Assembly (NCBI RefSeq): GCF_023221595.1
Contig: NZ_CP096563.1
Span: 4,583,001 to 4,647,000 of the forward strand
Source: Rhodococcus qingshengii JCM 15477
Lineage (GTDB): Bacteria; Actinomycetota; Actinomycetes; Mycobacteriales; Mycobacteriaceae
DNA: 64,000 bases
Direction: 5' to 3'
Program-made: the position numbers and the translations under genes
The notes under the pieces: generated by a model
Seen by the model: the letters and a program-made list of their open reading frames with translations, nothing else
Told to the model about the DNA's origin: nothing
The model's database searches: none
Shown: positions 1-8,218 of the stretch, piece by piece
Layout: each line of letters starts with the position of its first letter
How positions within the stretch are numbered: position 1 is the stretch's first letter

Positions 1-816
1 AAGCCGGGCATGGTCGGAACCGGCATCCGTCAGGACTTCGTCGTCACGGGCGATTCGCAGGCGGCCACCGACGAGAGCGGCCAACTCGCCGAAGCTGCCG
101 ACGGCTACCGGAGGTACATCCGCAGCCAGATCGTCGCGCTGCAGGACACCGCTGCTCAGTTCGTCGCCGCCGTCCAATCCGGCAACGTCGACCAGGCGAA
201 GGCACTCTTCCCAATCGCACGTACCTACTACGAGCGCATCGAACCCGAAGCCGAGAGCTTCGGCGAACTCGATCCCAAGCTGGACCTGCGCGAAGCGGAT
301 CTGGAGCCCGGTCAGGTCTGGACGGGATTCCACCGCCTCGAGAAGGATTTGTGGGTGACCGGGCTTCAGCCGGATACCAACGCGGTCGCCGATCAACTGC
401 TCGAAGACATTCAGTATCTTGCCGACCAGCTGAATGCCGAGGATTACACGATCGATCCAACCAAGATCGCCGGCGACGCCCAAGGACTGCTCGACGAGAT
501 CTCGACTTCCAAGATCACCGGCGAGGAAGACATCTTCTCGCACACCGACCTGTGGGATTTCCAGGCCAACGTCGACGGCTCGCAAGCGGCGATCGCGGCA
601 CTGAACCCGATTCTGCAGGAACGTAATCCCGAGCTCGCCCAGCGCATCGCTGACCGATTCGCCGACCTCGACGCTGCGCTGGCGCAGTTCCGGGTCGGCG
701 ACGGATTCGTGTACTACGACACCGTCACCGAGGCGCAGCGTCAGGAACTCTCGCGTAAAATCGATGCACTGTCCGCCGAGGTCAGCCAGGTCCAGGAAGT
801 AGTCGCGGGACAGTAG
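1..816 (+). CDS. efeO: EfeO-type iron uptake lipoprotein/periplasmic protein (5' end cut by window)
   Basis: The reading frame is open from the first base, so this is the C-terminal part (about 271 residues) of a longer protein. It carries the imelysin/peptidase M75 signature GFHRLEKDLW, which contains the HxxE metal-binding motif of EfeO proteins, followed by a largely helical region with GDAQGLLDEIS and the W-x-F helix typical of the family. EfeO is the extracytoplasmic component of the EfeUOB ferrous/ferric iron uptake system and hands iron to the permease EfeU. The next gene, efeB, starts directly after the stop codon (TAG then ATG with no gap), so the two are one operon and probably translationally coupled. 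EfeU would be expected upstream of the window. Identification is firm from the motif plus the efeB neighbour. Confidence 0.93.
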   Translation, partial: KPGMVGTGIRQDFVVTGDSQAATDESGQLAEAADGYRRYIRSQIVALQDTAAQFVAAVQSGNVDQAKALFPIARTYYERIEPEAESFGELDPKLDLREADLEPGQVWTGFHRLEKDLWVTGLQPDTNAVADQLLEDIQYLADQLNAEDYTIDPTKIAGDAQGLLDEISTSKITGEEDIFSHTDLWDFQANVDGSQAAIAALNPILQERNPELAQRIADRFADLDAALAQFRVGDGFVYYDTVTEAQRQELSRKIDALSAEVSQVQEVVAGQ

Positions 817-2097
817 ATGACTGATTCACCAGAAGGCACACCCGCTGCGGAAAACGCAGCACCGCACGCAGTCTCACGACGCCGACTGTTCGGCGCCGTG
901 GGGGCCGGCGCCGTTCTGGCCGGTGCCGGTGCCGTCATCGGGCGGGTGACCGCCGACGAGAGTTCCGGCGCCGATCACGCAGACGTGGTCGCCTTTCGCG
1001 GCGAGCATCAGGCAGGCATCACGACGCCGGCCCAGGATCGTATGCACTTCGTCGCTTTCGATGTGACGACGAAGTCGCGCGACGAACTGATCACGCTGCT
1101 GCAGACGTGGACGGCGATGGCCGAACGAATGACGGCGGGTCAGGAAGCAACCGAAGACGGAGCGACCGGCGACGGTCCGTATGCACCACCGAGCGATACG
1201 GGTGAGGCACTCGATCTCGCGCCGTCGCAACTCACCCTGACCATCGGATTCGGACCGTCACTTTTCGACGACCGTTTCGGGCTCGCAGACAAGAAACCTG
1301 CTGCCCTGCTCGATCTCCCCCACTTCCGTGCGGACAACCTCGACCCGAATCGGAGCGGGGGCGACATCGCCATCCAAGCGTGCGCCAACGATCCCCAGGT
1401 TGCCGTCCATGCGATCCGCAACCTCGCGCGAGTCGCGTTCGGGACCGCGTCGGTCAAATGGTCGCAACTCGGGTTCGGACGAACATCCTCGACCTCGACG
1501 ACGCAGGCGACACCACGAAATCTGTTCGGGTTCAAGGACGGAACAGCCAACATCAAGGCGGAAGATCCAAACGCACTCGCCCAGCACGTCTGGGTTGATC
1601 CCACTGACGATCAGGCCTGGATGGCGGGCGGATCATTCCTCGTCGCCAGACGAATCCGCATGCTGATCGAGCAGTGGGATCGCGCAGTACTCAAGGAACA
1701 GGAAGCTGTCATCGGCCGCTCCAAACGCAGCGGAGCGCCGCTCGGCGGCAAGGACGAGTTCGACGAGCTCGATCTCGATTCCAAAATGGGACACGACTTC
1801 GTCATCCCGGAGGATTCACACGTGCGCCTGGCCTCTGCCGAGGAACTCGGTGGGATTCAGATCTTGCGCCGCGGATACAACTTCACGGACGGCTCCGATG
1901 GCTTCGGCCACCTGGACGCGGGACTGTTCTTCGTTGCGTACTGCCGGAATCCGGTCGAGCAGTTTGTTCCGATGCAGCAAAACCTTTCACGACACGATGC
2001 GCTGAACGAATACATCCAGCACGTCGGTTCTGCGGTCTTCGCTTGCCCCGGCGGTCTCGCCGACGGCAAGGACTGGAGTTCCCAACTGTTCACCTGA
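817..2097 (+). CDS. efeB: Deferrochelatase/peroxidase EfeB, Dyp-type, Tat-exported
   Basis: A 426-residue Dyp-type haem peroxidase. The N-terminus has a twin-arginine signal (SRRRLFGAVGAGAVLAGAG), so the folded haem protein is predicted to be exported by Tat. The family signature GxxDG is present in FGFKDGTANIK, and the proximal-histidine region is seen as FVIPEDSHVRLA. The C-terminal part with GLFFVAYCRNP and FVPMQQNLS is typical of EfeB. In the EfeUOB system it oxidises ferrous iron and may release iron from haem outside the membrane. The start codon abuts the efeO stop. The convergent Hsp70-like gene ends 15 bp downstream, leaving little room for a terminator; none is obvious. Confidence 0.95.
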   Translation: MTDSPEGTPAAENAAPHAVSRRRLFGAVGAGAVLAGAGAVIGRVTADESSGADHADVVAFRGEHQAGITTPAQDRMHFVAFDVTTKSRDELITLLQTWTAMAERMTAGQEATEDGATGDGPYAPPSDTGEALDLAPSQLTLTIGFGPSLFDDRFGLADKKPAALLDLPHFRADNLDPNRSGGDIAIQACANDPQVAVHAIRNLARVAFGTASVKWSQLGFGRTSSTSTTQATPRNLFGFKDGTANIKAEDPNALAQHVWVDPTDDQAWMAGGSFLVARRIRMLIEQWDRAVLKEQEAVIGRSKRSGAPLGGKDEFDELDLDSKMGHDFVIPEDSHVRLASAEELGGIQILRRGYNFTDGSDGFGHLDAGLFFVAYCRNPVEQFVPMQQNLSRHDALNEYIQHVGSAVFACPGGLADGKDWSSQLFT

Positions 2098-2112
2098 CGC
2101 GAGTCTCTGTGT

Positions 2113-3390
2113 TCAGTACCTCCACGAACGCACCAAATTGACCGGTGCCCGATTCCGCTCGGTCAGTGGATCGATTGCTCTGGTCGTGGTCGGCGGCAGC
2201 AAGTCGGAGGTAGGTACCGGCGCGACAATTGCCGTTGTTTGCGCCTGCGGCGGTTCCGCCTGTGCAGGATCCGAAAACGGGCGCAGCACCGCCCACGCGA
2301 GGAAGCTGGTCAGCGCAACCATCGAGAACCCGACGCCCACAAGGATTTGCATCCTCCCAAGCCCACCAGCAGGTAGCGAATCCGATTCGGTGTCTTCTTC
2401 GGTTTCACCGACGCTGTGCACCACGGCCTGATCGGAAGACATTTCTACAGTATCCGTTGCGATTTCCGAGTCGGAGACTGCCGAAACCGCGACGTCCGAA
2501 ACCGCGACTTCCGAGCTGGGGTGCTCCTGATGTAAGACCTCGGCTATCAATGCTGCGCCCTTGGCCGAGGCGAGCTCGGGCTCGGCCGGCCTGATCACCG
2601 GTACCGAAAACTCCCGCGCGAGTATCTTCTCCACCAGTGAAATTCGGGCGCCTCCTCCGACGAGAACCAAAGCGTCAGGGACACACCGAGCGCGTGCCGC
2701 AACTTCTCGAATCACCATCAGCGTGTCTTCGACTTCACGCTTGACAACCGAATCGAAACGGATGCACATGGATTCGGGAACGGGCATCACCTGCGCACGA
2801 CGGGAGCCACTGGCGAGATACTCCTTGACTTCGCGGGCGTCGAACGCTGAATCAGCGTCGAGGGCTGCATCAACAGTGGTTGCGGGAAGTAACTCCGCGA
2901 CAACCCCGTCGAGCCTGTCACCGGCGAGTGCCGTCGACCGCGTGGACGCGATGGTTGTCGCGGTCCCGATCTCGATCATCGAGACAGTCACTCCGGTTCG
3001 ACCGATATCGAGAACTGTAAGTAACCGAAAACCTTCGGCCGCACCCGAAGTCCGTACCAACGCGACAACGGCAACCGCTTCCGGCACCGTGACAACGCCC
3101 TCGATACCTCGGGCACGCAGTTCTGATTCGAGCGCTACGTTCTGCCGCTCGTCGGGAACCGAAATGACCATCCGTGACGTGTCCCCGCGGACCGCAGCAA
3201 CTAGGTGAATCGCGGCTGTCCGGACCGGAGAGGCGTCGTATGCATCTACAGTCCGAGTCAGGAATCGACCGCTCGTGGATCCGGTTTCCGGCTGGGGGTC
3301 GGCCCGAACAATACGAACCGAGGCAGCGCCCAACGACGCACCGAACACTGGATCCATCGCTGTACGCACCCCCATATCCAACTCTTGCAC
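2113..3390 (-). CDS. Membrane-anchored Hsp70/actin-fold protein
   Basis: About 425 residues. The N-terminal 280 residues resemble an Hsp70/actin-fold ATPase: an opening strand FGASLGAASVR, a phosphate-loop-like VLDIGRTGVTVSM (about residues 126-138) and an adenosine-region motif LVLVGGGARIS (about 241-251). There is no Hsp70 substrate-binding domain. Instead there is a Ser/Val/Asp/Glu-rich linker (about 290-340), one transmembrane helix (about 347-369) and a Pro/Thr-rich outer tail. This suggests a cytoplasmic nucleotide-binding domain tethered to the membrane. The role is unknown; placement at the edge of an EPS locus and divergence from a hydrolase suggests envelope or EPS assembly. The start is uncertain: GTG at 3390, ATG at 3375 or ATG at 3357. 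The palindrome at 3406-3426 sits just upstream. Confidence 0.7.
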   Translation of the reverse strand: MQELDMGVRTAMDPVFGASLGAASVRIVRADPQPETGSTSGRFLTRTVDAYDASPVRTAAIHLVAAVRGDTSRMVISVPDERQNVALESELRARGIEGVVTVPEAVAVVALVRTSGAAEGFRLLTVLDIGRTGVTVSMIEIGTATTIASTRSTALAGDRLDGVVAELLPATTVDAALDADSAFDAREVKEYLASGSRRAQVMPVPESMCIRFDSVVKREVEDTLMVIREVAARARCVPDALVLVGGGARISLVEKILAREFSVPVIRPAEPELASAKGAALIAEVLHQEHPSSEVAVSDVAVSAVSDSEIATDTVEMSSDQAVVHSVGETEEDTESDSLPAGGLGRMQILVGVGFSMVALTSFLAWAVLRPFSDPAQAEPPQAQTTAIVAPVPTSDLLPPTTTRAIDPLTERNRAPVNLVRSWRY

Positions 3391-3405
3391 TGTTCATCCG
3401 CCGCA

Positions 3406-3426
3406 AAACATACTTGCGGTATGTTA
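3406..3426. promoter_or_regulatory. 21-bp palindromic operator candidate (site 1 of 4)
   Basis: AAACATAC-TTGCG-GTATGTTA: the inner 7-bp arms AACATAC and GTATGTT are perfect inverted repeats around a 5-bp spacer. It lies in the divergent region between the Hsp70-like gene and the tandem hydrolase gene, so one regulator could control both. A second, interlocked inverted repeat, CCGCAA-N7-TTGCGG (3401-3419), overlaps it. The element matches three other sites in the window (17681, 26796, 38061). Confidence 0.6.
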
Positions 3427-3522
3427 TCTGTAGCGGGAAGTTTACCGGATCCTCTGGAAACCGGAGAACTACGCGAAACTGGCAGGCCGAATCAATGTGT
3501 GGAGAGGTCCTTGAACAAATCG

Positions 3523-5349
3523 ATGGCCAACATGACAACCGTGATGTCCGCACTACACGCACCCAACCCCACCCTGCTGGCGATCACCACCCGGCGCCTC
3601 CGCGACCGCCAGACACCGACCGGGATTCGCACGATCGACACGTGGATTCCGGGCCCTGGTGATGGGGCACTGTTCGCCTCGGTTCACCTGCCGTCGGATG
3701 CTGCCGTGCGTGGTGCCGTGGTCATATGTCCACCCCTCGCGAAGGAACACATCAGCGCTTATCGGGGACTGCGCCAACTCGCCCAAGAACTTGCCGAGCA
3801 CGGATTCCTCGCTCTTCGTTTCGACTATGAGGGACAAGGAGATTCATCCGGTCGGCAGGATGACCCGCTAGCAGTTGCGCACTGGCAGGCCAGCGTGACA
3901 GCAGCCGTTTCGTACGTGCGGCGCACAGGTATCGAGTCCGTTGCCGTCGCAGGTTTGCGTGCAGGGGCCCTACTGGCCGCGTCCACCGTAGATACACTTG
4001 GCGACCTACGTGCGATGGTCTTGTGGGATCCGGTCATATCCGGTAGGGCCTATGTTCGAGAACTGACGTCGCTGTACCGCGTTTCGGTCGACGACGACCC
4101 CCACCACGACGATTGCACATCGATCGTCGGCGGCCTGCTGGCTTCCGCAGCGGTGAATGACCTTTCCGGACTTGACCTCAGCACGTTCGATCCGAGTTCG
4201 TCGACAAAAGTCCTCGCCGCGATTCGCCCTGAATTCGCTGATTCGCCCCGCGTGGTACGGATGCTCGAGCGATCCGGTGCTGAACGCATATTCGTCGAAC
4301 GCCAGAATCAGTTCGTTTCCCCCAGCAGTTTCGTACTCTCGGTGCCTACGCACGACATACAGCGGATTTCGAGTTGGGTGTCGCGACAATTCGGCGAGGA
4401 CAAGACTTCCGTCGATCCAGAGATCACGTCGGCGGCGCATGTCGCGACGGCTGACGACGGCGAAGAAGTCTGGGAAATATTGGAACGACGGTCCACCGGA
4501 TCACTATTTGCAATCTCCACCGCATCCCGCACGACCGCGAGCCACGCTGCCACAGCGATCTTTCACAGCACCGCGAACGAGCACCGGATCGGGCCGGCGA
4601 GACTGTGGGTCGAGTCCGCTCGAACTCTCGCCTCGCACGGTATTCGCTCGATTCGCTTCGACAGGATGGGCACAGGAGACAGCGGCACGGTCTGCACCGA
4701 CGAGAGCACGCCCATCGTGTCTCCGGAAGCGCGCCGCAATGTGTTGGATCTCGTCGACACTCTCGACGTGCCGCCGTCCCGCCGGATGCACGTCGGAATG
4801 TGTTCCGGCGCATGGATGGGCGCCTATGCAGCAAGCCAGCGCGGCGCAAGGTCCGTGGTGCTTCTCAACATAGTGAACTGGTCGATCAACAATCGCCGAC
4901 CACCAGTGAAGAAAGCACACGTCGATGCAATGGAGTCTGACGTTGCAAACCGAATTTTCCTCGTGGCCAGAACAATTCGCAATTCCGGACGACGAGCTCA
5001 GCGGTACGTCCCCTACCCGGTGTGGCTCGGTCTCGGTTTCCTCGGATTGGTCAATGCCCCCGAGTCGATGCTTCGGACCTTGACCCGCCGCGGGACAAAA
5101 ACTGCAGTGTCACTCTCGCCGGAAGACGAAGCGTGGTTCGAGGCGAACAGAGGCCGACGAGGTATAGCGCGTCTTTCGAGATCGAGGAATCCTCCACAGG
5201 TCTTGTTCTCAGGCTCCGGCGATCACAACCTGTTCCATCGCAGTTCGCGAGAACGCGTCCGCCGGTTGATAGTTGCCTCTGCACTCGATGCGTTCGGAGA
5301 CCGAAAACTCACCGTGTCGAAGCGCGATCAGGAGCGACTCGGAGCATGA
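3523..5349 (+). CDS. Tandem alpha/beta-hydrolase protein with atypical nucleophile elbows
   Basis: A 608-residue protein made of two alpha/beta-hydrolase-like modules. Module 1 has AVVICPP, FDYEGQGDSSG and a nucleophile elbow GLRAG (about residues 144-148); module 2 has FDRMGTGDSG and elbow GMCSG (about 425-429). In the first elbow the catalytic position is Arg146, and in the second it is Cys427, so neither has the usual Ser. Module 1 resembles the hydrolases that accompany exosortase/EPS systems, which also tend to have GLRxG. Possible roles are acyl transfer or binding during EPS modification; real hydrolysis is doubtful for module 1. Start choice: ATG 3523 (also in frame: TTG 3511, GTG 3499, ATG 3532). 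A GGAGAGG lies at 3501-3507, so TTG 3511 is possible though closely spaced. The end overlaps the next gene by 4 bp (ATGA). Confidence 0.75.
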   Translation: MANMTTVMSALHAPNPTLLAITTRRLRDRQTPTGIRTIDTWIPGPGDGALFASVHLPSDAAVRGAVVICPPLAKEHISAYRGLRQLAQELAEHGFLALRFDYEGQGDSSGRQDDPLAVAHWQASVTAAVSYVRRTGIESVAVAGLRAGALLAASTVDTLGDLRAMVLWDPVISGRAYVRELTSLYRVSVDDDPHHDDCTSIVGGLLASAAVNDLSGLDLSTFDPSSSTKVLAAIRPEFADSPRVVRMLERSGAERIFVERQNQFVSPSSFVLSVPTHDIQRISSWVSRQFGEDKTSVDPEITSAAHVATADDGEEVWEILERRSTGSLFAISTASRTTASHAATAIFHSTANEHRIGPARLWVESARTLASHGIRSIRFDRMGTGDSGTVCTDESTPIVSPEARRNVLDLVDTLDVPPSRRMHVGMCSGAWMGAYAASQRGARSVVLLNIVNWSINNRRPPVKKAHVDAMESDVANRIFLVARTIRNSGRRAQRYVPYPVWLGLGFLGLVNAPESMLRTLTRRGTKTAVSLSPEDEAWFEANRGRRGIARLSRSRNPPQVLFSGSGDHNLFHRSSRERVRRLIVASALDAFGDRKLTVSKRDQERLGA

Positions 5350-6578
5350 TGCGCACGTCTACCCGGGACGGAATTACAACGTCGTCCCAAGTATTTGTAG
5401 TCGTTGCAGCGACAACCGTGGCGCTTCTGACCGGTTGCACTGCCCACACAAGGCCCTCAAAACCGACTCCTACGTCCGTACCTCTTCCCTCGATCAGCGC
5501 CGACGCCGTCGCGGCCAGAGGCAAACTGGAAAGTGCGTCCGCGTTCGACGAAATCGATCCACTGATCGCCGACGTGGGCGCGACTGCCCACCAGATCACG
5601 TACCGATCAACTTCAGGTATGGACGGAAGCTCAACGGTCGTGTCTGGAGTCGTCTTCGTTCCGGAAGGCGATCCACCACCCGGCGGGCGGTCTGTTGTCA
5701 CCGTCGGTCACGGCACAACGGGAGTGACTGCGGAGTGCGGACCTTCGATGTACCCGAATCTCCTGGGTTACGCGAGCACGATCGTCCCTTTGATGAAACT
5801 TGGGTTCGTCGCAGTCATGACCGACTACCAAGGATTGGGTCCGGCAGGCGGCATCAACCCGTACCTCGATCCGAACACCAGCGCATTCAACCTGATCGAC
5901 GGAGTTCGCGCGGCGCGAGAAATGGTCCCGGACACGTCCGGGAAATGGGCAGGACTCGGCGTGTCGATCGGCGGGCAGGCGACATGGGCGGCGGCAGAGT
6001 TGTCCGGTTTCTACGCGCCCGAATTGAATTTTGTCGGATCGGTAGCGCTGGCTCCGGCGGCAGATCTTTCCAAGCTCGCCGACTTGGCCCAGTCGCAGTG
6101 GCTGACGCATGAACAGCAGATCATGATGTCGTACGTAGTATCTGGGCTGACCATCGCTCGACCCGGCACCGATCCAGGCAACTACCTACACGGCGCGCTG
6201 GCGAGCAACTCTGCGATGTGGCTGGCATGTGCGGGTCCGGTGTTGAAAGAACGCGGCGAACAAGCATCACGACTGAATCCCGCCGATACCCTGCCGAACT
6301 CCGACGAGGCCGGAGCAGTCTTGCGCGACTGGCTCATATCGATCGCCCTTCCGCAGCGTCCGGCCGGAGGACCACTCTTGGTCATCAACGGCGACGCTGA
6401 TCAGACGATCCGCCCACAGTGGGTGCAAGAGGCCGTCGACAATGCCTGTGCGTTCGGCGATTCGGTGCAGCACATCGTCAGGGCAGGCCAAACTCACAAT
6501 AATCTGGATCCGGGGTCCGAGACCGCAGTCTGGCTCCAAGCGCGCTTCAGAGGCGAGTCACCGCCGTCGGACTGCTGA
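5346..6578 (+). CDS. Secreted lipase-like alpha/beta hydrolase, lipoprotein (LIP family)
   Basis: Start ATG at 5346 overlaps the stop of the previous gene (ATGA), so the pair is translationally coupled. The 410-residue product has a lipoprotein signal peptide with lipobox LLTGC, so it should be anchored on the outer face of the membrane. The body resembles the secreted fungal/actinobacterial LIP lipases: VTVGHGTTG (oxyanion-loop region), MTDYQGLG, the nucleophile elbow GVSIGGQ, and a late INGDADQTI (Asp) with QTHNNL (His). The catalytic triad therefore looks complete, unlike its upstream partner. The substrate is not evident. It could remove acyl groups from envelope lipids or from the EPS. 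It ends directly against the convergent GH71-like gene. Confidence 0.8.
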   Translation: MMRTSTRDGITTSSQVFVVVAATTVALLTGCTAHTRPSKPTPTSVPLPSISADAVAARGKLESASAFDEIDPLIADVGATAHQITYRSTSGMDGSSTVVSGVVFVPEGDPPPGGRSVVTVGHGTTGVTAECGPSMYPNLLGYASTIVPLMKLGFVAVMTDYQGLGPAGGINPYLDPNTSAFNLIDGVRAAREMVPDTSGKWAGLGVSIGGQATWAAAELSGFYAPELNFVGSVALAPAADLSKLADLAQSQWLTHEQQIMMSYVVSGLTIARPGTDPGNYLHGALASNSAMWLACAGPVLKERGEQASRLNPADTLPNSDEAGAVLRDWLISIALPQRPAGGPLLVINGDADQTIRPQWVQEAVDNACAFGDSVQHIVRAGQTHNNLDPGSETAVWLQARFRGESPPSDC

Positions 6579-8144
6579 TTATCGTCCAAAACTCGAATCG
6601 ACCAGGTACTCCATGTTCTGAACCGCAGGAGTGGACACGACGTCTGAATGTGCCTTCGCCGAAGCCACTTCCGCCCCGTTTCGAACCACGCTGACCGAGA
6701 CGGCGCCGACCGCCGATGGAACCGTGCAGATGTCCATCCCTGTATCGGCACTGCACGTGGTCGTCGTACCGCCGACCGTGACTTTCACTTCGGCACCTTC
6801 GACCAAGAAGGTCAAAACCTCGATCGTGTCGCGAACCGGGGACGACCCCGCACGCAGAATCATCGGTGATACCGAGGGTAGTGCGGGTTGCGCGGACGAC
6901 AGCTGGTTCCGATAGGTGACGTACGCGATATCACGTGCAATCGCCGGTGCCGTTCCGGTCTTGAACCAGTCGACAAAATATGCGTTCAAATCGAGCAGCG
7001 CACGACCGTGCCCCTCGCTCGGTGCAAACGCCGTACCTTCGCTGTAGTCGTTCCACGAAATTAGTTGCACCCATTCGCTATCCGATTCGCGCGCAATCTG
7101 CCAGGTGTTTCGGAGATTCCCAGTGTTCTGCGCTTCGTCGAAAACCGATTGGCTGGGACGCGCATCCTGGAACGAGACCGACTGCATCCATATCTTGCCG
7201 AGAGCGTGCGCTCGGTTCACCTGATCCAGTGGCGAGCCGATCCCGGTGTCCGTCACTGGATTGAAGGAAGGGTTACGTCCACCCCACGTCGACATTCCAT
7301 AGCTTATCGACGCGAATGAATCCATATTCGTGGTGGAGTTCAGGAAGAGTGGAACGAAGGCCACCTCGATCCCGTAGCGGGCCTTCATGATTTCGAGAAA
7401 CTGCGACCACCACGCCGGGTCGTGTTTCTCGGCAAGAAAGGGCGAAATCACCACCCGGTTGTCCGTCAATCGAAAAACCGACGGCGATGACGCGTACCGC
7501 GACAACTCGCCTGCCAGATTCGCGGGGTCCAATGTGCCGAGTTCGCCGTTCATATCCGGCATCAGCATTATTTCGAACGCAGGATCAACCGCAGCCGAAG
7601 CGGCGAGAAGTTGGGACGGAACGGACGAAGACCACAACGGGTTCGACGACTTCGTCAGAATGTCAACCGAGAACCCACTGATTCCCGCGTCGATTGCCTG
7701 CCGTACTTCATCTTCGAGATCTCGCTGCCTCCACTGTGGGTCAGCTGAAACAGGCCGTGGTTGCGGTCGGTCTCGAAGAAACCCTCCGAATGCGGCGTAT
7801 GAACCTCGTTCACCGTTCGGATTGAGATACTGCGTGGCGTAATAGTCTTCGCCCGACGGTAGGTTGTCGATCGAAAGGGGATACGGCGGGAAGTAGTGCG
7901 CAAAGACCATTTTGCCGGTCGACTGTCCGTTGTCCGGAAGCTCGACGGCGGGATGTGATGACACCGCCGCGTCAACCCTCGCGTTTGGGTCCACTCCATC
8001 AGAGAGCCTGAGGCCGGCCACTACGAGAAGCACTGACGACACCAGCGCAATGCCGATGGCAACTGCACGAAATTTCCTGTCCCGCGAACCTTCGATACTC
8101 ACCCGTTTCCGTTTTCGGGCATCGGCGTTCACCGAATCAGCCAC
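6579..8144 (-). CDS. GH71-like membrane-anchored glycanase (endo-1,3-alpha-glucanase family)
   Basis: 521 residues. A basic N-terminus (RKRKR) precedes one transmembrane segment (AIGIALVSSVLLVVAGL), predicting a cytoplasmic stub and an outer catalytic domain. The domain begins with KMVFAHYFPPYPLSIDN, closely resembling the start of GH71 mutanases, and contains AIDAGISGFSVDIL, LMPDMNGE and the late LISWNDYSEG typical of GH71/GH99-like folds. A C-terminal beta domain follows (PVRDTIEVLTFLVEGAEVKV). Known GH71 enzymes cut alpha-1,3-glucan, so here it may trim or release the polysaccharide made by this locus. It is downstream of the two Wzz-like genes, with a 74-bp gap, on the same strand, and may belong to the same transcript. 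Family assignment is by motif reading only. Confidence 0.72.
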   Translation of the reverse strand: MADSVNADARKRKRVSIEGSRDRKFRAVAIGIALVSSVLLVVAGLRLSDGVDPNARVDAAVSSHPAVELPDNGQSTGKMVFAHYFPPYPLSIDNLPSGEDYYATQYLNPNGERGSYAAFGGFLRDRPQPRPVSADPQWRQRDLEDEVRQAIDAGISGFSVDILTKSSNPLWSSSVPSQLLAASAAVDPAFEIMLMPDMNGELGTLDPANLAGELSRYASSPSVFRLTDNRVVISPFLAEKHDPAWWSQFLEIMKARYGIEVAFVPLFLNSTTNMDSFASISYGMSTWGGRNPSFNPVTDTGIGSPLDQVNRAHALGKIWMQSVSFQDARPSQSVFDEAQNTGNLRNTWQIARESDSEWVQLISWNDYSEGTAFAPSEGHGRALLDLNAYFVDWFKTGTAPAIARDIAYVTYRNQLSSAQPALPSVSPMILRAGSSPVRDTIEVLTFLVEGAEVKVTVGGTTTTCSADTGMDICTVPSAVGAVSVSVVRNGAEVASAKAHSDVVSTPAVQNMEYLVDSSFGR

Positions 8145-8218
8145 CCCTTCTCACACACAGCCTTACGCCGCAATGTCCGGTGACGTTGACATCCCGAACC
8201 TGGAAATCGAATTCCAAT

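Noticed and set aside
3205..3522. A 106-codon N-terminal extension of the tandem hydrolase
   Set aside because: It would overlap the divergent Hsp70-like gene and the palindrome and has no coding character; a start near 3523 is preferred.
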